The notes: generated by a model not told the origin, from the letters alone. A DNA stretch of 64,000 nt from Caulobacter vibrioides (GCF_002858865.1 NZ_PJRR01000019.1:186001-250000), one strand, 5' to 3'; numbered from the stretch's first letter, positions 52,701 to 61,698 are shown. Translations and numbers: made by a program.

Positions 52701-53261
52701 CAGGTCCAGCCGCACCGGCTCCTCGGCGGCCGGCGGATAGACGTCGATCACCCCGCCCCGGATCGCGAACTCGCCCCGCTCCGACACGGTGGAGGCGCGC
52801 GTGTAGCCGTTGACGGCGAAGTAGCGCTCCAGGTCCTTGATATCGACGCTGTTACCGACCTTGGCCGAGTACGAGGCGCGCAGAAGGACATCCTTGGTCG
52901 GCACCCGCTGCAGAAGCGCCGGCGCGGCGATCACCAGGATAGCGGCCTTGCTGTCGCCCAGACCCCGCGCCAGACGCGAGAGCGTGGCCATACGGGTGGC
53001 CGAGACGCCCGACGACGGACCGATCCGATCGTAGGGCAGGCAGTCCCACGACGGGAAAAGCACCGCTTCGATCTCGGGCGCGAAGAACTTCAGCGCGTCG
53101 ATGAAGGCCCCGGCCCGGGCGGTGTCGCGCGCGACGAAGGCGGTCAGGCCGCCGCGCGCGCGGGCGATGTCGGCCATGACCAGCGCGTCAAAGCCCTCCG
53201 GCGCGCCGGCCAGGGTCAGGCCGCCGGCGGCCTTGGCGATTTGCTTGGCGTCGTAGCTCAT
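49794..53261 (-). CDS. mfd: Transcription-repair coupling factor
   Basis: A 1155-residue SF2 translocase. The N-terminal UvrB-like region ([30 protein letters not shown]) binds UvrA, a CarD-like RNA-polymerase interaction domain contains [22 protein letters not shown], then motor domains with Walker [24 protein letters not shown] box, [13 protein letters not shown] and the TRG-region RGRVGRS, and a C-terminal autoinhibitory domain. It frees stalled RNA polymerase and recruits excision repair. ATG 53261 lies 4 bp after the sdhE stop; no strong ribosome-binding site is visible, suggesting coupling. Confidence 0.96.
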   Translation of the reverse strand: MSYDAKQIAKAAGGLTLAGAPEGFDALVMADIARARGGLTAFVARDTARAGAFIDALKFFAPEIEAVLFPSWDCLPYDRIGPSSGVSATRMATLSRLARGLGDSKAAILVIAAPALLQRVPTKDVLLRASYSAKVGNSVDIKDLERYFAVNGYTRASTVSERGEFAIRGGVIDVYPPAAEEPVRLDLFGDTLESIRAFDPETQRSTKQLKEIDLLPVSEALLDADGISRFRKGYVAEFGAPGDDALYAAVSEGGRRAGLEHWLPLFYERMATLFDYLPAGALIGVDNQATEARDERLAMIQDAYEARASADRKSAYRPLAPEALYLTAEEWERELSDRTHRRFTPFQPQGLDVVDLGAKLGRVFAAERAQDSVNLFEATADHAKKLAAEGKRVLFASWSEGSSERLGTMLADHGLKKIPYAGYWQAAKANDPKVPQRVVLPLDHGFETDSLAVISETDILGDRLARPRKKRRAANFLAEASALTPGDLVVHIDHGIGRYEGLKTLDVQGAPHDCLDLLYGGEAKLYLPVENIDLLTRYGAADAENVQLDKLGGAAWQGRKAKAKERLRVMAEGLIQIAAARQLKTVEETDPPSGVFDEFCARFPYEETDDQLSAIHDVLEDLSSGKPMDRLICGDVGFGKTEVALRAAFVVAMSGKQVAIVCPTTLLARQHYKTFKDRFQGWPVKVTRLSRLVTGKEAAETREGLANGQFEIVVGTHAILSKQVSFKDLGLVIVDEEQHFGVKHKEKLKELRADVHMLTLTATPIPRTLQMALSGIREMSIIATPPVDRLAVRTYISPFDPVTLREALLREKYRGGQSYYVVPRIKDLEDIEKFLRTQVPEVKYVVGHGQMAATQLEDVMTAFYEGQYDVLLATTIVESGLDIPSANTLIVHRADMFGLAQLYQIRGRVGRSKARAYAYLTTPVEKSLTLSAEKRLQVLQSLDSLGAGFQLASHDLDQRGGGNLLGDEQSGHIKEIGVELYQQMLEDAVAELRQRQGQEALLEDRGWSPQINTGAAVMIPDDYVPDLNVRLSLYRRLSEAEQAADREALAAEMIDRFGPLPPETDSLLKVVAIKGLCREANVAKIDVGPKGAVASFRGDSYANPLGLMQHVAKNSLIWKVRPDQKVVIKGEWDTPAQRLDAAEKILTVLAKLAKG

Positions 53262-53265
53262 GGCG

Positions 53266-53559
53266 TCAGGCGCCATCACCCGCCGGGCGCGACGCGTGCG
53301 CCTGGAACCGGAACGTACGGATCATCGCCATGACGTCCGTTTCGAATTCCGCCGGCGTCGGCTCCTGCCCGACGATCCAGGCGTAGATCTCGCGATCCGA
53401 CTGTTCGAGCAGCGTCTCGAGCGTGTCGAACTGCTCGGGCGTCAGGTTCGGCCCATGGGTGTCCGCAAACGGCCCCAGAATGAGGTCCGCTTCGCGAAAA
53501 CCGCGGTGCCAGGCGCGGAAACGAAGGCGTCGAAGGCGGGAGTCGTGGTCTATGGTCAT
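53266..53559 (-). CDS. sdhE: Succinate dehydrogenase flavinylation factor
   Basis: A 97-residue SdhE/Sdh5 family protein with the signature RGFREAD (RGxxE) in RLRRLRFRAWHRGFREADLILGPF, and LLEQSDREIYAWIVGQEP near the C-terminus. It promotes covalent FAD attachment to SdhA. ATG 53559 gives the family's usual length; the frame open to 53616 adds unrelated residues. It is immediately upstream of mfd, an arrangement common in alphaproteobacteria. Confidence 0.92.
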   Translation of the reverse strand: MTIDHDSRLRRLRFRAWHRGFREADLILGPFADTHGPNLTPEQFDTLETLLEQSDREIYAWIVGQEPTPAEFETDVMAMIRTFRFQAHASRPAGDGA

Positions 53560-53582
53560 GTGCGGGCGGATATAGAGCGGCG

Positions 53583-54296
53583 TCAGGGCTTGCGCCACTC
53601 CATGATCACGTACCATGGGGCACGTCGGTACCTGTCAGCACGCGACGGATCGCCGCCGGTGGGCGCGGGTTCGTCAAAATGAGTCAGGACGAGGCCCTGC
53701 GCCAGGAACCACTGCATGTAGTCCTTCAATGGCCGGTGCCAGTTGATGATCCGGATGCCGCGCCATTCCTCCCACTTGGCGCGAACCGCCAGATAGTGGT
53801 CGATAGCGAAGTGGGTGCGTCGCCCTAGAAGGTTTGTCTGCCAGCCGTCTTTGGCGCGGGCGCTGGAAAAGCTGGTCAGGTTGGCGATGAGCAAGGTCCC
53901 GCCCGGCTTGAGGACGCGGGCCATCTCGGCGATCGCGCGGTCCGCCGCTTCGATGTCGATCAACGACAGACACGACACCACCAGATCGAAACTCGCGTCG
54001 GCGAACGCAAGATCCTCGGCGCGGCCCTCGACATAGGTTCCGCCCGGGCCACGCGCCCGCGCCGCCTCGAGCAGCTCGACGGTCGGATCCAACCCGACCG
54101 GATCGAAGCCTTCGGCCCGCAGAATGCGGCAGAACCGCCCTTCCCCGCAGCCGACATCCAGGGCTCGACCGCCGTTCAGTCGGCGCAGGCGTGCGATCAT
54201 CGGCGCATCGAGAACATAACGCCGACCATAGTCGCCCTGCTCGCCCATATCGGCGATCCAGGCCTTGGCGGAATTTTTCCACCCCCCGTCACTCAT
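53583..54296 (-). CDS. SAM-dependent methyltransferase
   Basis: A 237-residue class I methyltransferase with motif I ALDVGCGEGRFCRIL, an acidic post-I GLDPTVELLEAARARG, motif II region FDLVVSCLSLIDIE and ARVLKPGGTLLIANL. It resembles UbiE/COQ5-like small-molecule methyltransferases in the core but has its own C-terminal part (HYLAVRAKWEEWRGIRIINWHRPLKDYMQWFLAQGLVL). Substrate is not recognisable. It is divergent from rhlE; ATG 54296 precedes MSDGGWKNSAKAW. Upstream of sdhE by 23 bp. Confidence 0.85.
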   Translation of the reverse strand: MSDGGWKNSAKAWIADMGEQGDYGRRYVLDAPMIARLRRLNGGRALDVGCGEGRFCRILRAEGFDPVGLDPTVELLEAARARGPGGTYVEGRAEDLAFADASFDLVVSCLSLIDIEAADRAIAEMARVLKPGGTLLIANLTSFSSARAKDGWQTNLLGRRTHFAIDHYLAVRAKWEEWRGIRIINWHRPLKDYMQWFLAQGLVLTHFDEPAPTGGDPSRADRYRRAPWYVIMEWRKP

Positions 54297-54435
54297 CTTT
54301 CGAATACTCCGCATCGCCCTCGCGACGATTGACTTTGCCGACTTTCCGCCTATTTATCCCCAACTTCGGAGCAGGTCTGGCGAATCCGCGCCGCCCGCTC
54401 GCCCAAGCACGGGCGGCTCCGCAGATCAGCGTGTA

Positions 54436-55989
54436 ATGACTGAATTCACCGACCTAGGGCTATCGCCCACGACCCTGCAGGCGGTCGCCGACACCGGCTA
54501 TACCACTGCGACCCCCATCCAGGCCCAGGCCATTCCCGTCGCCCTCGCGGGCCAGGACGTCCTCGGCATCGCCCAGACGGGCACCGGCAAGACCGCCGCC
54601 TTCACCCTCCCGCTGATCGACCGCTTGCAGTCGGGTCGCGCCAAGGCCCGCATGCCGCGCGCCCTGGTCATCGCCCCGACCCGCGAACTGGCCGACCAGG
54701 TGGCCGCCAGCTTCGAGAAGTACGCCAAGGGCACCAAGCTCTCCTGGGCCCTGCTGATCGGCGGCGTGTCGTTCGGCGACCAGGAAAAGAAGCTCGATCG
54801 CGGCGTCGACGTGCTGATCGCCACGCCGGGCCGCCTGCTCGACCACTTCGAGCGCGGCAAGCTCCTGATGACCGGCGTGCAGTTCCTCGTCGTCGACGAG
54901 GCCGACCGCATGCTGGACATGGGCTTCATCCCGGACATCGAGCGCATCTTCAAGATGACGCCGCCCAAGAAGCAGACCCTGTTCTTCTCGGCGACGATGC
55001 CGCCGGAAATCACCCGCCTGACCAAGCAGTTTCTGCGCGATCCGGTGCGGATCGAGGTGGCGCGTCCTGCGACCACCAACGCCAACATCACCCAGCTGTT
55101 GGTCAAGGTTCCCTCTTCTGATCCGAAGGCCAAGCGCTTGGCGCTGCGGGCCCTGATCGAAAAGGCCGGCATCGAGACGGGCATCGTGTTCTGCAACCGC
55201 AAGACCGAGGTCGACATCGTCGCCAAGTCGCTGAAGGTGCACGGCTATGACGCCGCCCCCATCCACGGCGACCTCGACCAGACCCAGCGGATGAAGACCC
55301 TGGCGGACTTCCGCTCGGGCGCGCTGAAGATCCTGGTGGCCTCGGACGTCGCCGCGCGTGGCCTCGACATCCCGGCCGTCAGCCACGTCTTCAACTATGA
55401 CGTGCCGCACCATGCCGACGACTATGTCCACCGCATCGGCCGCACCGGCCGCGCGGGCCGGACGGGCATCACCTACATGCTGGTCACGCCGGCCGACGAC
55501 AAGGGCTTCGACAAGGTCATCAAGCTGATCGGTTCGACGCCGGACGAAGAAAAGCTGGACCTCGACTACTCCAACGCCGTCACCGTCAAGCGCGAGGGCG
55601 ACCGCAAGCGCGGGGGCCGCGACCGTGATCGTGGCGAGCGTGGTGAACGCAGCGAGCGCCCCGCGCGCGGACGCGGTCGTGGCCGCGAGCGCGCCGAAGA
55701 AACGGTCGAAGCGCCGGCGGAGGCTGTCGCCGAAATCGTCGACACCCCAGCGATGGCCGAGGAGCGCCCTGCGCGCGAACGCCGGCCGCGCCGTGAGCGC
55801 GAGCCCAAGGCCGCCGCGCCTGCGCCGACCGCGGTCGAAGCCGAGCGCCCGGCCCGCGCCGAGCGTCCTGAACGCCCGGTGCGCGGGGTTCAGCCGGTCC
55901 GTGACCGCGACGACGATGATCGTCGCGTGGTCGGCTTCGGCTCGGACGTGCCCGCCTTCCTCGCGCGCCCGCCGCGCGGCGCGAAGTAG
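54436..55989 (+). CDS. rhlE: DEAD-box RNA helicase RhlE
   Basis: A 517-residue DEAD-box protein. Q motif at FTDLGLSPTTLQAVADTGYTTATPIQAQAIP, Walker A AQTGTGKT, DEAD variant VVDEADRMLDMGF, SAT motif FFSATMP, and HRIGRTGRAGRTG. The C-terminal tail beyond residue 380 is rich in RG, RE and PA repeats, a flexible RNA-binding region typical of RhlE in Caulobacter, where the homologue is needed for growth at low temperature. Start ATG 54436 has no clear ribosome-binding site. It ends in an intrinsic terminator at 56018-56044. Confidence 0.92.
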   Translation: MTEFTDLGLSPTTLQAVADTGYTTATPIQAQAIPVALAGQDVLGIAQTGTGKTAAFTLPLIDRLQSGRAKARMPRALVIAPTRELADQVAASFEKYAKGTKLSWALLIGGVSFGDQEKKLDRGVDVLIATPGRLLDHFERGKLLMTGVQFLVVDEADRMLDMGFIPDIERIFKMTPPKKQTLFFSATMPPEITRLTKQFLRDPVRIEVARPATTNANITQLLVKVPSSDPKAKRLALRALIEKAGIETGIVFCNRKTEVDIVAKSLKVHGYDAAPIHGDLDQTQRMKTLADFRSGALKILVASDVAARGLDIPAVSHVFNYDVPHHADDYVHRIGRTGRAGRTGITYMLVTPADDKGFDKVIKLIGSTPDEEKLDLDYSNAVTVKREGDRKRGGRDRDRGERGERSERPARGRGRGRERAEETVEAPAEAVAEIVDTPAMAEERPARERRPRREREPKAAAPAPTAVEAERPARAERPERPVRGVQPVRDRDDDDRRVVGFGSDVPAFLARPPRGAK

Positions 55990-56017
55990 TCGGCAAGATC
56001 CATCGAGGATTACGAAG

Positions 56018-56044
56018 GCGCCGGGCGATCGTCCGGCGCTTTTT
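56018..56044 (+). terminator. Intrinsic terminator of rhlE
   Basis: Stem GCGCCGG/CCGGCGC (56018-56024 with 56033-56039) followed by TTTTT at 56040-56044, 29 bp past the rhlE stop and just short of the end of the convergent GT61 gene. Confidence 0.88.
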
Positions 56045-56063
56045 CGTTTGGGGTCGATGCTGC

Positions 56064-57215
56064 CTACAGCGCGGCGTCGACGAAACTAAGCAGGTCGTCC
56101 AGATCCGGCCTGAACGCGAACTTGAAGCCCCGTCTCAGGCGGGCCAGCAACGGCGCGGCGTGAGCTGGACAGGGTGAGGCGCAAACATAGCCGCGCCATT
56201 CGACCCCGACCTGGCGACAGGCCGCCCTCACCCACTGACTGGTGAAGTTCGTCGGCTGAATCTCGATCACCCGTGCGCCCCGGGGCAAAAACACAGCATT
56301 GGCGAGGGCCGCGCCGCTGGCGCCGACGATGATCTCTGCGTCGCGCATCAAGGCGACCTGCGCGCGCGCACCCAGGGTTTCGGGGCGCACAATGACAAAT
56401 CCTCGCGCCTGCAAGGCGCGTTCGAAGGCGGCCTCTCCCACCATCACCCGCATCGACTGCCCGCGCCGGGACAGATAGACCCGCCGCGCGCCGGCGCCCT
56501 TGGGCGCGTTCGCGGTCACCCGTTCGGCCAGGGTCGCCAGCAGCCCGTTCGGGTGGTGCAGGAAGTGATCCATGCTGGTGGCGAACACCGCGCGTCCAAG
56601 ACGAACTGCAGGCGCGTCGACTTCCTGAAGCCGCACACCGGGTGTGGCCATGGCGATCAGCTCGCGCTGCCAATCGGTCAGGCGGGGCGCCAGAAGCGGC
56701 GTGTCGTGCAGCAGACCCGCCTGCTCCAGGGCCAGGATCGACGGGAGCGCATCAATGACGAAATGACCGTAGTTGAAGCCCGCGCCCCAGGGCATGAACA
56801 CCGCACCGCCGTCCAGGACCGGAGCGTCCTCCGGCGGCACAAGCCGGGTTCCTCCGGAGGCGACGCCAGGGATCGCGGACAGATCGGCGGAGCCGTGCCG
56901 CGCCTCGCCGACCGTGGCGTTATAAAGCGCGCCATCGTTTCCGATCACCGCGCCGAAGCTGGGATACCACCAGCAAGGTCCAACCGCGCAAAGGGCCGGA
57001 ACATTGACAGGCGGCGGCTCCGAGATCGCGAACGGCCAGGCCGTCGCTTCCGGACCACCCAACACGCCAAGCGGCGCGCCGACTGAAGCGTCATGCTCAG
57101 GCGCCCAGGCCACGCCGGTCTCGCCTCGGTCAAAGCGCTCGCGCAGGACGTCCGGCAGCATGGGCGGCAGGTCGCGCGCCTCTACGACGAGGCGCAAGGA
57201 AATCGACGCGGTCAT
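56064..57215 (-). CDS. Glycosyltransferase family 61 protein
   Basis: A 383-residue GT61/DUF563 protein. Typical segments are NYGHFVIDALPSILALEQAGL, ARRVYLSRRGQSMRVMVGEAAFERALQARGFVIVRPETLGARAQVALMRDAEIIVGASGAALANAVFLPRGARVIEIQP, which match the C-terminal nucleotide-sugar-binding half of the family. Bacterial members take part in capsule, LPS or surface polysaccharide synthesis. It stands as a single gene between rhlE and the aldehyde dehydrogenase. Acceptor and donor sugars are not predictable. Confidence 0.85.
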   Translation of the reverse strand: MTASISLRLVVEARDLPPMLPDVLRERFDRGETGVAWAPEHDASVGAPLGVLGGPEATAWPFAISEPPPVNVPALCAVGPCWWYPSFGAVIGNDGALYNATVGEARHGSADLSAIPGVASGGTRLVPPEDAPVLDGGAVFMPWGAGFNYGHFVIDALPSILALEQAGLLHDTPLLAPRLTDWQRELIAMATPGVRLQEVDAPAVRLGRAVFATSMDHFLHHPNGLLATLAERVTANAPKGAGARRVYLSRRGQSMRVMVGEAAFERALQARGFVIVRPETLGARAQVALMRDAEIIVGASGAALANAVFLPRGARVIEIQPTNFTSQWVRAACRQVGVEWRGYVCASPCPAHAAPLLARLRRGFKFAFRPDLDDLLSFVDAAL

Positions 57216-57247
57216 GCCCCGCTTGGAGCACGCCGCGCCGCGATTGG

Positions 57248-58705
57248 CTACTTCTTGATCTGGCCCGCCAGATACTTGCGGATGCCCTCGCCATAGGGCG
57301 GCCGCAGGCCCAGCATCGGCGCGATGTCCTTCTTGAGTTGCTGGAACACCGCCTTGCGGTGGCTGAACTCGCGGAAGCCGTCATAGCCGTGATAGGCGCC
57401 CATGCCGGCCGGACCGATACCGCCGAACGGCAGGTTCTCCTGGGCCACGTGGAAGATCACGTCATTGACCGTGACGCCGCCGCTGGTGGTGCTCTCCAGC
57501 ACCCGGTCCTTCTCGGCCTCGTCGGTCCCGAACCAATAGAGCGCCAATGGGCGGTCGTGGGCGTTCACATAGTCGACCGCCTCGTCGACGGTCTTGTAGC
57601 CCTTCACCGGCAGCACAGGACCGAAGATCTCTTCCTGCATCACCTTCATGTCGTCGGTGGGGTCGAGGATCAGGGTCGGCGGAATCTTGCGGTGCTCTTG
57701 CTGCGACAGATCCTCGCCGGCCGGATTGATCTCGATAACCCGAGCGCCCTTGGCGCGAGCGTCGTCGACATAGCCTTTGACCCGATCATAGTGGCGCTGG
57801 GCCACCACAGCCGTGTAGTCGGGATTGTCCTTGATCGTCGGGAAGTAGCGGCTGACCGCGGCCTGGGCTTCCTTGACGAAGGCTTCGACGTCTTCCTGCG
57901 GGGCCAGGACATAGTCGGGCGCCAGGCAGATCTGGCCGGCGTTCAGGGTCTTGCCGTTCATCACCCGAGCGGCGGCGGTCGCCATGTCGGCGCCGCGCGA
58001 GAGGATCACCGGGCTCTTGCCGCCCAACTCGAGGGTGACGGGAACAAGGTTTTCGGCGGCGGCGCGCATCACGTGCTTGGCCACCGAGGTCGCGCCGGTG
58101 AACACCAGGTGGTCGAAGGCCAGGCCCGAGAACGCCTGACCGACCTCCGGCCCGCCGACGAAGACGGCGACTTCCTCCTCGTTGAACGCCTTGGCGAACA
58201 TGGCCTTCAGCAGATCGGACGTCGCGGGCGTGAACTCGGACGGCTTGATCATCGCGCGGTTGCCGGCGGCGAACACGCCCGCCAGCGGTGCAAAGGTCAG
58301 GTTGACCGGGAAGTTCCAGGGGCTGATCACCCCGACCACGCCCTTGGGCTGCCACTGCACCGTCGCCTTGGCCCCGAACAGACCCAGGATCGCCGGCGTC
58401 GTCTTGTGCTTCTCCGGCTTCATCCACTTGGTCAGATGCTCGCGGGCGTGCTTCAGCGGGCCGATCGAGCCGGCCACGTCCGTCAGCGACGTCGCCTCGG
58501 GCGATCGGGAGCCGAAGTCTTGATTCACCGCCTTGGCGATCTCGGCCTGGTGCCCGACCAGCAGGTCAATGCACCGGTTCAGCCATTGGATTCGCTTTTC
58601 AGCGCTGGGCGGACCATCCCGAAGATGGGCGGCCTTCTGGCGCTGCAACACGTCGTTCATCACCGCCTTGTGCGCGTCGGAAGACAAATTCACCGGTGCG
58701 TTCAT
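57248..58705 (-). CDS. Coniferyl-aldehyde dehydrogenase-type aldehyde dehydrogenase
   Basis: A 485-residue NAD(P)-dependent aldehyde dehydrogenase of the class 3-like group that includes coniferyl aldehyde dehydrogenase. It carries VVGVISPWNFPVNLTFAPL, TLELGGKSPVIL with catalytic Glu, and NAGQICLAPDYVL with the nucleophile Cys (GQIC), plus NLPFGGIGPAGMGAYHGYDGFREFSHRKAV at the end. It oxidises aliphatic or aromatic aldehydes to acids. It is divergent from dgcB over a 193-bp region. Confidence 0.9.
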   Translation of the reverse strand: MNAPVNLSSDAHKAVMNDVLQRQKAAHLRDGPPSAEKRIQWLNRCIDLLVGHQAEIAKAVNQDFGSRSPEATSLTDVAGSIGPLKHAREHLTKWMKPEKHKTTPAILGLFGAKATVQWQPKGVVGVISPWNFPVNLTFAPLAGVFAAGNRAMIKPSEFTPATSDLLKAMFAKAFNEEEVAVFVGGPEVGQAFSGLAFDHLVFTGATSVAKHVMRAAAENLVPVTLELGGKSPVILSRGADMATAAARVMNGKTLNAGQICLAPDYVLAPQEDVEAFVKEAQAAVSRYFPTIKDNPDYTAVVAQRHYDRVKGYVDDARAKGARVIEINPAGEDLSQQEHRKIPPTLILDPTDDMKVMQEEIFGPVLPVKGYKTVDEAVDYVNAHDRPLALYWFGTDEAEKDRVLESTTSGGVTVNDVIFHVAQENLPFGGIGPAGMGAYHGYDGFREFSHRKAVFQQLKKDIAPMLGLRPPYGEGIRKYLAGQIKK

Positions 58706-58806
58706 GGACTGGTCGCTCCTCCCAAGGTCCGGCCGATGGCGCGGAACTCATCTTATCAATGATCACCATGCGGGAGGCGGCGCTAAGACGCAAGTGAACG
58801 TCGTTC

Positions 58807-58828
58807 GTTCTTAACGCCTCGTAAGAAC
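58807..58828. promoter_or_regulatory. Dyad in the dgcB promoter region
   Basis: A perfect 7-bp inverted repeat GTTCTTA-N8-TAAGAAC, 71 bp upstream of the dgcB ATG and 102 bp upstream of the aldehyde dehydrogenase start. It could be an operator for either gene; the protein that binds it is unknown. Confidence 0.5.
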
Positions 58829-58898
58829 TCTACAGCTTAGGCTGCAAACCCAAGCGATCGGCATTGCCGCAAGGGCAACGTCATCGAGGGAAGAGAAC

Positions 58899-59960
58899 AT
58901 GTCGGACGTCGAAACCACGCTGCGCGGTCCAGAGGCCTACAAGATCGCCTCGCGCGCTCTGGAGCTTATGGAACGGCATCAAGTCTGGCCGACCGCGCTG
59001 AACTTCGAGCTCTGGACGCACTATGTGGCCGACCCGAATGGCGCACTGGCGCGTGAGCTGACCCGACTGATCTCGCTGGGCGAGCCGATGACCGAACTGG
59101 TCAGCGAAGAGCTTGCCGCGACGTTCCTGCCCAAGGCGCGTCTGAACGAACAGATCCGCGATGCGGGCGACATTCTGTCCAAGGAACTGGAGGCGGTTTC
59201 CAAGGCGATCCAGAACGCCCAGAAGTCCAACGCCGCCTTCGGCCAGGAACTGGCCGGCGCGAGCAAGAGCCTCGACACCCAGACCGACGTCGCCTCGATC
59301 AAGGCGGTGGTCGGCAGCATCGCCGAAGCCACCCGCCGGGTGCACAAGGAAAACCAGTCGCTGGAGGCGCGTCTCGCCGACTCCACCGCCGAAGTCGAAC
59401 GCCTGCGCGAACATCTGGAGCAGGTGCGACGCGACGCCACGACCGACGGCCTGACCAATCTGGCCAACCGCAAGGCCTTCGACGACGAACTCGACCGCGC
59501 CTGCGCCGAGGCCGAGGAAGGTGGCACGACCATCTGCCTGGCGGTGCTCGATATCGACCACTTCAAGGGCTTCAACGATACCTGGGGCCACCAGACGGGC
59601 GACCAGGTCATCCGCTATGTCGCCTCGGTCATCGGCCGTGTCGCCGCCCCGCCCCGCTTCGCCGCCCGCTACGGCGGCGAGGAGTTCGCGATGATCTTCC
59701 CCCGCGAAGCCGCCTCGGTGGTGGCGACCACGCTGGAGGAAATCCGCGTCGAGGTGTCGTCGCGCATGCTCAAGCGCCGCTCGACCAACGAGGACCTGGG
59801 CGCGATCACGGTGTCCTCGGGGTTCGCCGAGCGTAAGCCGGGCGAGTCGGGCCACTCGGTGATGGAACGGGCGGACGCCGCGCTCTACGCCTCCAAGCGT
59901 GGTGGCCGCAATCGCGTGACGGCCGCGGAGTCCATGCCCGGCGCCGCCAACGCCGCCTGA
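58899..59960 (+). CDS. dgcB: Diguanylate cyclase DgcB
   Basis: A 353-residue soluble protein. The N-terminal region (1 to about 170) has no membrane segment and ends in a heptad-like helix (SLEARLADSTAEVERLREHLEQVRRDATTDGLTNLANRKAF) leading into a GGDEF domain with LDIDHFKGFNDTWGHQTGDQVIRYV and the active-site motif RYGGEEF (GGEEF at 259-263). Diguanylate cyclases join two GTP into c-di-GMP. In Caulobacter DgcB drives holdfast and surface attachment and is active through the cell cycle. The upstream inhibitory RxxD motif appears replaced (APPR). GAGGGAAGAG precedes the ATG. Confidence 0.9.
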   Translation: MSDVETTLRGPEAYKIASRALELMERHQVWPTALNFELWTHYVADPNGALARELTRLISLGEPMTELVSEELAATFLPKARLNEQIRDAGDILSKELEAVSKAIQNAQKSNAAFGQELAGASKSLDTQTDVASIKAVVGSIAEATRRVHKENQSLEARLADSTAEVERLREHLEQVRRDATTDGLTNLANRKAFDDELDRACAEAEEGGTTICLAVLDIDHFKGFNDTWGHQTGDQVIRYVASVIGRVAAPPRFAARYGGEEFAMIFPREAASVVATTLEEIRVEVSSRMLKRRSTNEDLGAITVSSGFAERKPGESGHSVMERADAALYASKRGGRNRVTAAESMPGAANAA

Positions 59961-59987
59961 CCTTTTTCAGCAGAAGACCTACCTTTG

Positions 59988-60022
59988 CGCCGCCGGTCCC
60001 TGATCGGCGGCGTTTCTGTTTC
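59988..60022 (+). terminator. Intrinsic terminator of dgcB
   Basis: Stem CGCCGCCG/CGGCGGCG (59988-59995 with 60005-60012) followed by the T-rich run TTTCTGTTTC, 28 bp past the dgcB stop. Confidence 0.8.
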
Positions 60023-60096
60023 TGAAGATTTCGCTAGCCTTCCCAAGGGGCAAAGGCGCCTAGACTCGCCCCCAACGAACACAGGGAGGCTCCGCC

Positions 60097-60900
60097 GTGG
60101 ACTATCAGAAGATCCGTGTCTCGACGCAGGATGGCGTCGCCACCGTCACCCTCGCCGATCCGACCACACTGAACGCGGCCAGCCCGGAGGTCGCGCGCGA
60201 ACTGCATCATGCCTTCTCGTCGATCGCCGCCGGCAAGATCGAGGCGCGCGCCGTGATCCTCACCGGTGAAGGTCGTGGCTTTTGCTCGGGCGCCAACCTG
60301 TCGGGCGGCGGCGCCGCCGGTCGCGAGGCGGACGTCGACGGCAAGCCCGACGCCGGCTCGGCGCTGGAAACCGTCTACAATCCGCTGATGACCCTGCTGC
60401 GAGACTTTCCGCTGCCGATCGTCACGGCGGTGAACGGTCCGGCCGCCGGGGTGGGCTGCTCAATCGCGCTGATGGGCGACCTGATCGTCGCCGCCGAGAG
60501 CGCCTATTTCCTGCAGGCGTTCCGCCGCATCGGCCTGGTGCCCGACGGCGGCTCGACCTATCTGCTGCCACGCCTGATCGGCAAGGCGCGGGCCATGGAG
60601 ATGATGCTGCTGGGCGACAAGATCCCGGCCGCCACGGCCCTCCAGTGGGGCCTGGTGAACCGCTGCGTGCCGGATGCCGAGCTGATGGTCACGGCCCACG
60701 CCCTGGCGCAGGAACTGGCCAAGGGGCCGGCCGCGCTGGGCGTCATTCGCAAGCTGGTCTGGGACAGCCTCGACAGCGACTGGACCGGCCAGTTGCACGC
60801 CGAGCGCAAGGCCCAGAAGATCGCCGGCAAGACCGAGGACTTCATCGAAGGCGTCACCGCCTTCCTTCAGAAGCGCGCGGCGGTGTTCAAGGGGCGGTAG
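60097..60900 (+). CDS. Enoyl-CoA hydratase/isomerase, PaaG-like
   Basis: A 267-residue crotonase with GFCSGANLSGGG and VNGPAAGVGCSIALMGDLIVAAESAYFLQAFRRIGLVPDGGSTYLLPRLIG. The first catalytic Glu position is altered (GVGCSIAL) and the second region reads IGLVPDGGST with Asp, as in PaaG-type 1,2-epoxyphenylacetyl-CoA isomerases and Delta3-Delta2 isomerases rather than classical hydratases. Start GTG 60097 is set by AGGGAGG at 60082-60088. Its end overlaps the ACT-domain gene by 14 bp. Confidence 0.88.
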   Translation: MDYQKIRVSTQDGVATVTLADPTTLNAASPEVARELHHAFSSIAAGKIEARAVILTGEGRGFCSGANLSGGGAAGREADVDGKPDAGSALETVYNPLMTLLRDFPLPIVTAVNGPAAGVGCSIALMGDLIVAAESAYFLQAFRRIGLVPDGGSTYLLPRLIGKARAMEMMLLGDKIPAATALQWGLVNRCVPDAELMVTAHALAQELAKGPAALGVIRKLVWDSLDSDWTGQLHAERKAQKIAGKTEDFIEGVTAFLQKRAAVFKGR

Positions 60901-61297
60901 CGGCTTTCGCCTGCAGCGCCAGGAGGATCCCCACCGCCTCCTTCGCCCGCTCTACAGGCACAAAGACATGGTCGTGGTGTAGCGCCGCGACCATGTTGCA
61001 GGCGATCCCGGCCTCGGCGAGCGCACCGGATACGGCGGCGGTCAGACCCACGCCATCGAGGGCCGAATAGACGTTCAGGGTGATCAGGGCCATCGGCGCC
61101 TCGACGGGAAACCCCGCCGCCTCCGCCGCGCTGCGCTCAAGGATCAGGCTGACGCCTTCCGCCTCGCGGAACATCGCCAGCGGCTGCACGAGCGTCCAAT
61201 CCCGGTCGCCGGCGGCGCAGAACACGTACTGGCCGGACTTCAGCTCCGGCGTCATGCCCGCGAGCATTTCCCCAGCATCGCGAACGACTTGCGTCAC
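60887..61297 (-). CDS. ACT-domain protein
   Basis: A 136-residue protein of the small two-ACT type: SGQYVFCAAGDRDWTLVQPLAMFREAEGVSLILERSAAEAAG followed by MALITLNVYSALDGVGLTAAVSGALAEAGIACNMVAALHHDHVFVPVERAKEAVGIL. Such stand-alone ACT proteins are thought to bind amino acids or act as allosteric modules, but most have no proven partner. It is the last gene of the three-gene minus-strand run with the DUF6165 and GT9 genes, overlapping the former by 4 bp. Confidence 0.83.
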   Translation of the reverse strand: MTQVVRDAGEMLAGMTPELKSGQYVFCAAGDRDWTLVQPLAMFREAEGVSLILERSAAEAAGFPVEAPMALITLNVYSALDGVGLTAAVSGALAEAGIACNMVAALHHDHVFVPVERAKEAVGILLALQAKAATAP

Positions 61298-61698
61298 TTT
61301 TCTGGGGTTCCGAGATAGGGCTTGTAGCTCTTTTCCTCCACGATCTCAGATCCGGCCGCTTCGTTGATGGCGCGCTTGATGGCGGCGCGCTTGTCGTTGT
61401 CGATATAGACGCGGCGCGCCAAGGCCACGAAGTCCGGCCCGAAATCCTGGCGACGCTCGCAGTCGCGCTTGCCGTCCTCGATGTCCCAGAGCGCGGCGTT
61501 GACGATGGTCAGCTCTTCGGTGAGCCGGGCGATCTCGGCGTTTTCCGGCAGGTGCTCGCGGGCCGTCGTCTCCAGCAGCGCCAACTCCTTGCGAACATTG
61601 GCCTCCTTGGCCGGATCGCCGATGCGCTGAGCCTTGACGCGCAGGATGGTGATCTTGTCGACCAGTTCGCCCGCCGAGATCGGCGCAAGGATGGACAT
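61294..61698 (-). CDS. DUF6165 family protein
   Basis: A 134-residue helical protein beginning MSILAPISAGELVDKITILRVKAQRIGDPAKEANVRKELALL, the pattern of the DUF6165 family, with the charged region DIEDGKRDCERRQDFGPDFVALARRVYIDNDKRAAIKRAINEAAGS. No catalytic motif is visible. In proteobacteria this family typically sits beside glycosyltransferase family 9 genes, as here where it directly abuts the GT9 gene (no gap). A role in surface-polysaccharide assembly is suggested only by that association. Confidence 0.82.
   Translation of the reverse strand: MSILAPISAGELVDKITILRVKAQRIGDPAKEANVRKELALLETTAREHLPENAEIARLTEELTIVNAALWDIEDGKRDCERRQDFGPDFVALARRVYIDNDKRAAIKRAINEAAGSEIVEEKSYKPYLGTPEK

Noticed and set aside
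58807..58828. CtrA or LexA site upstream of dgcB
   Set aside because: The TTAA and GTTC half-sites are present but the required second half at N7 is not.
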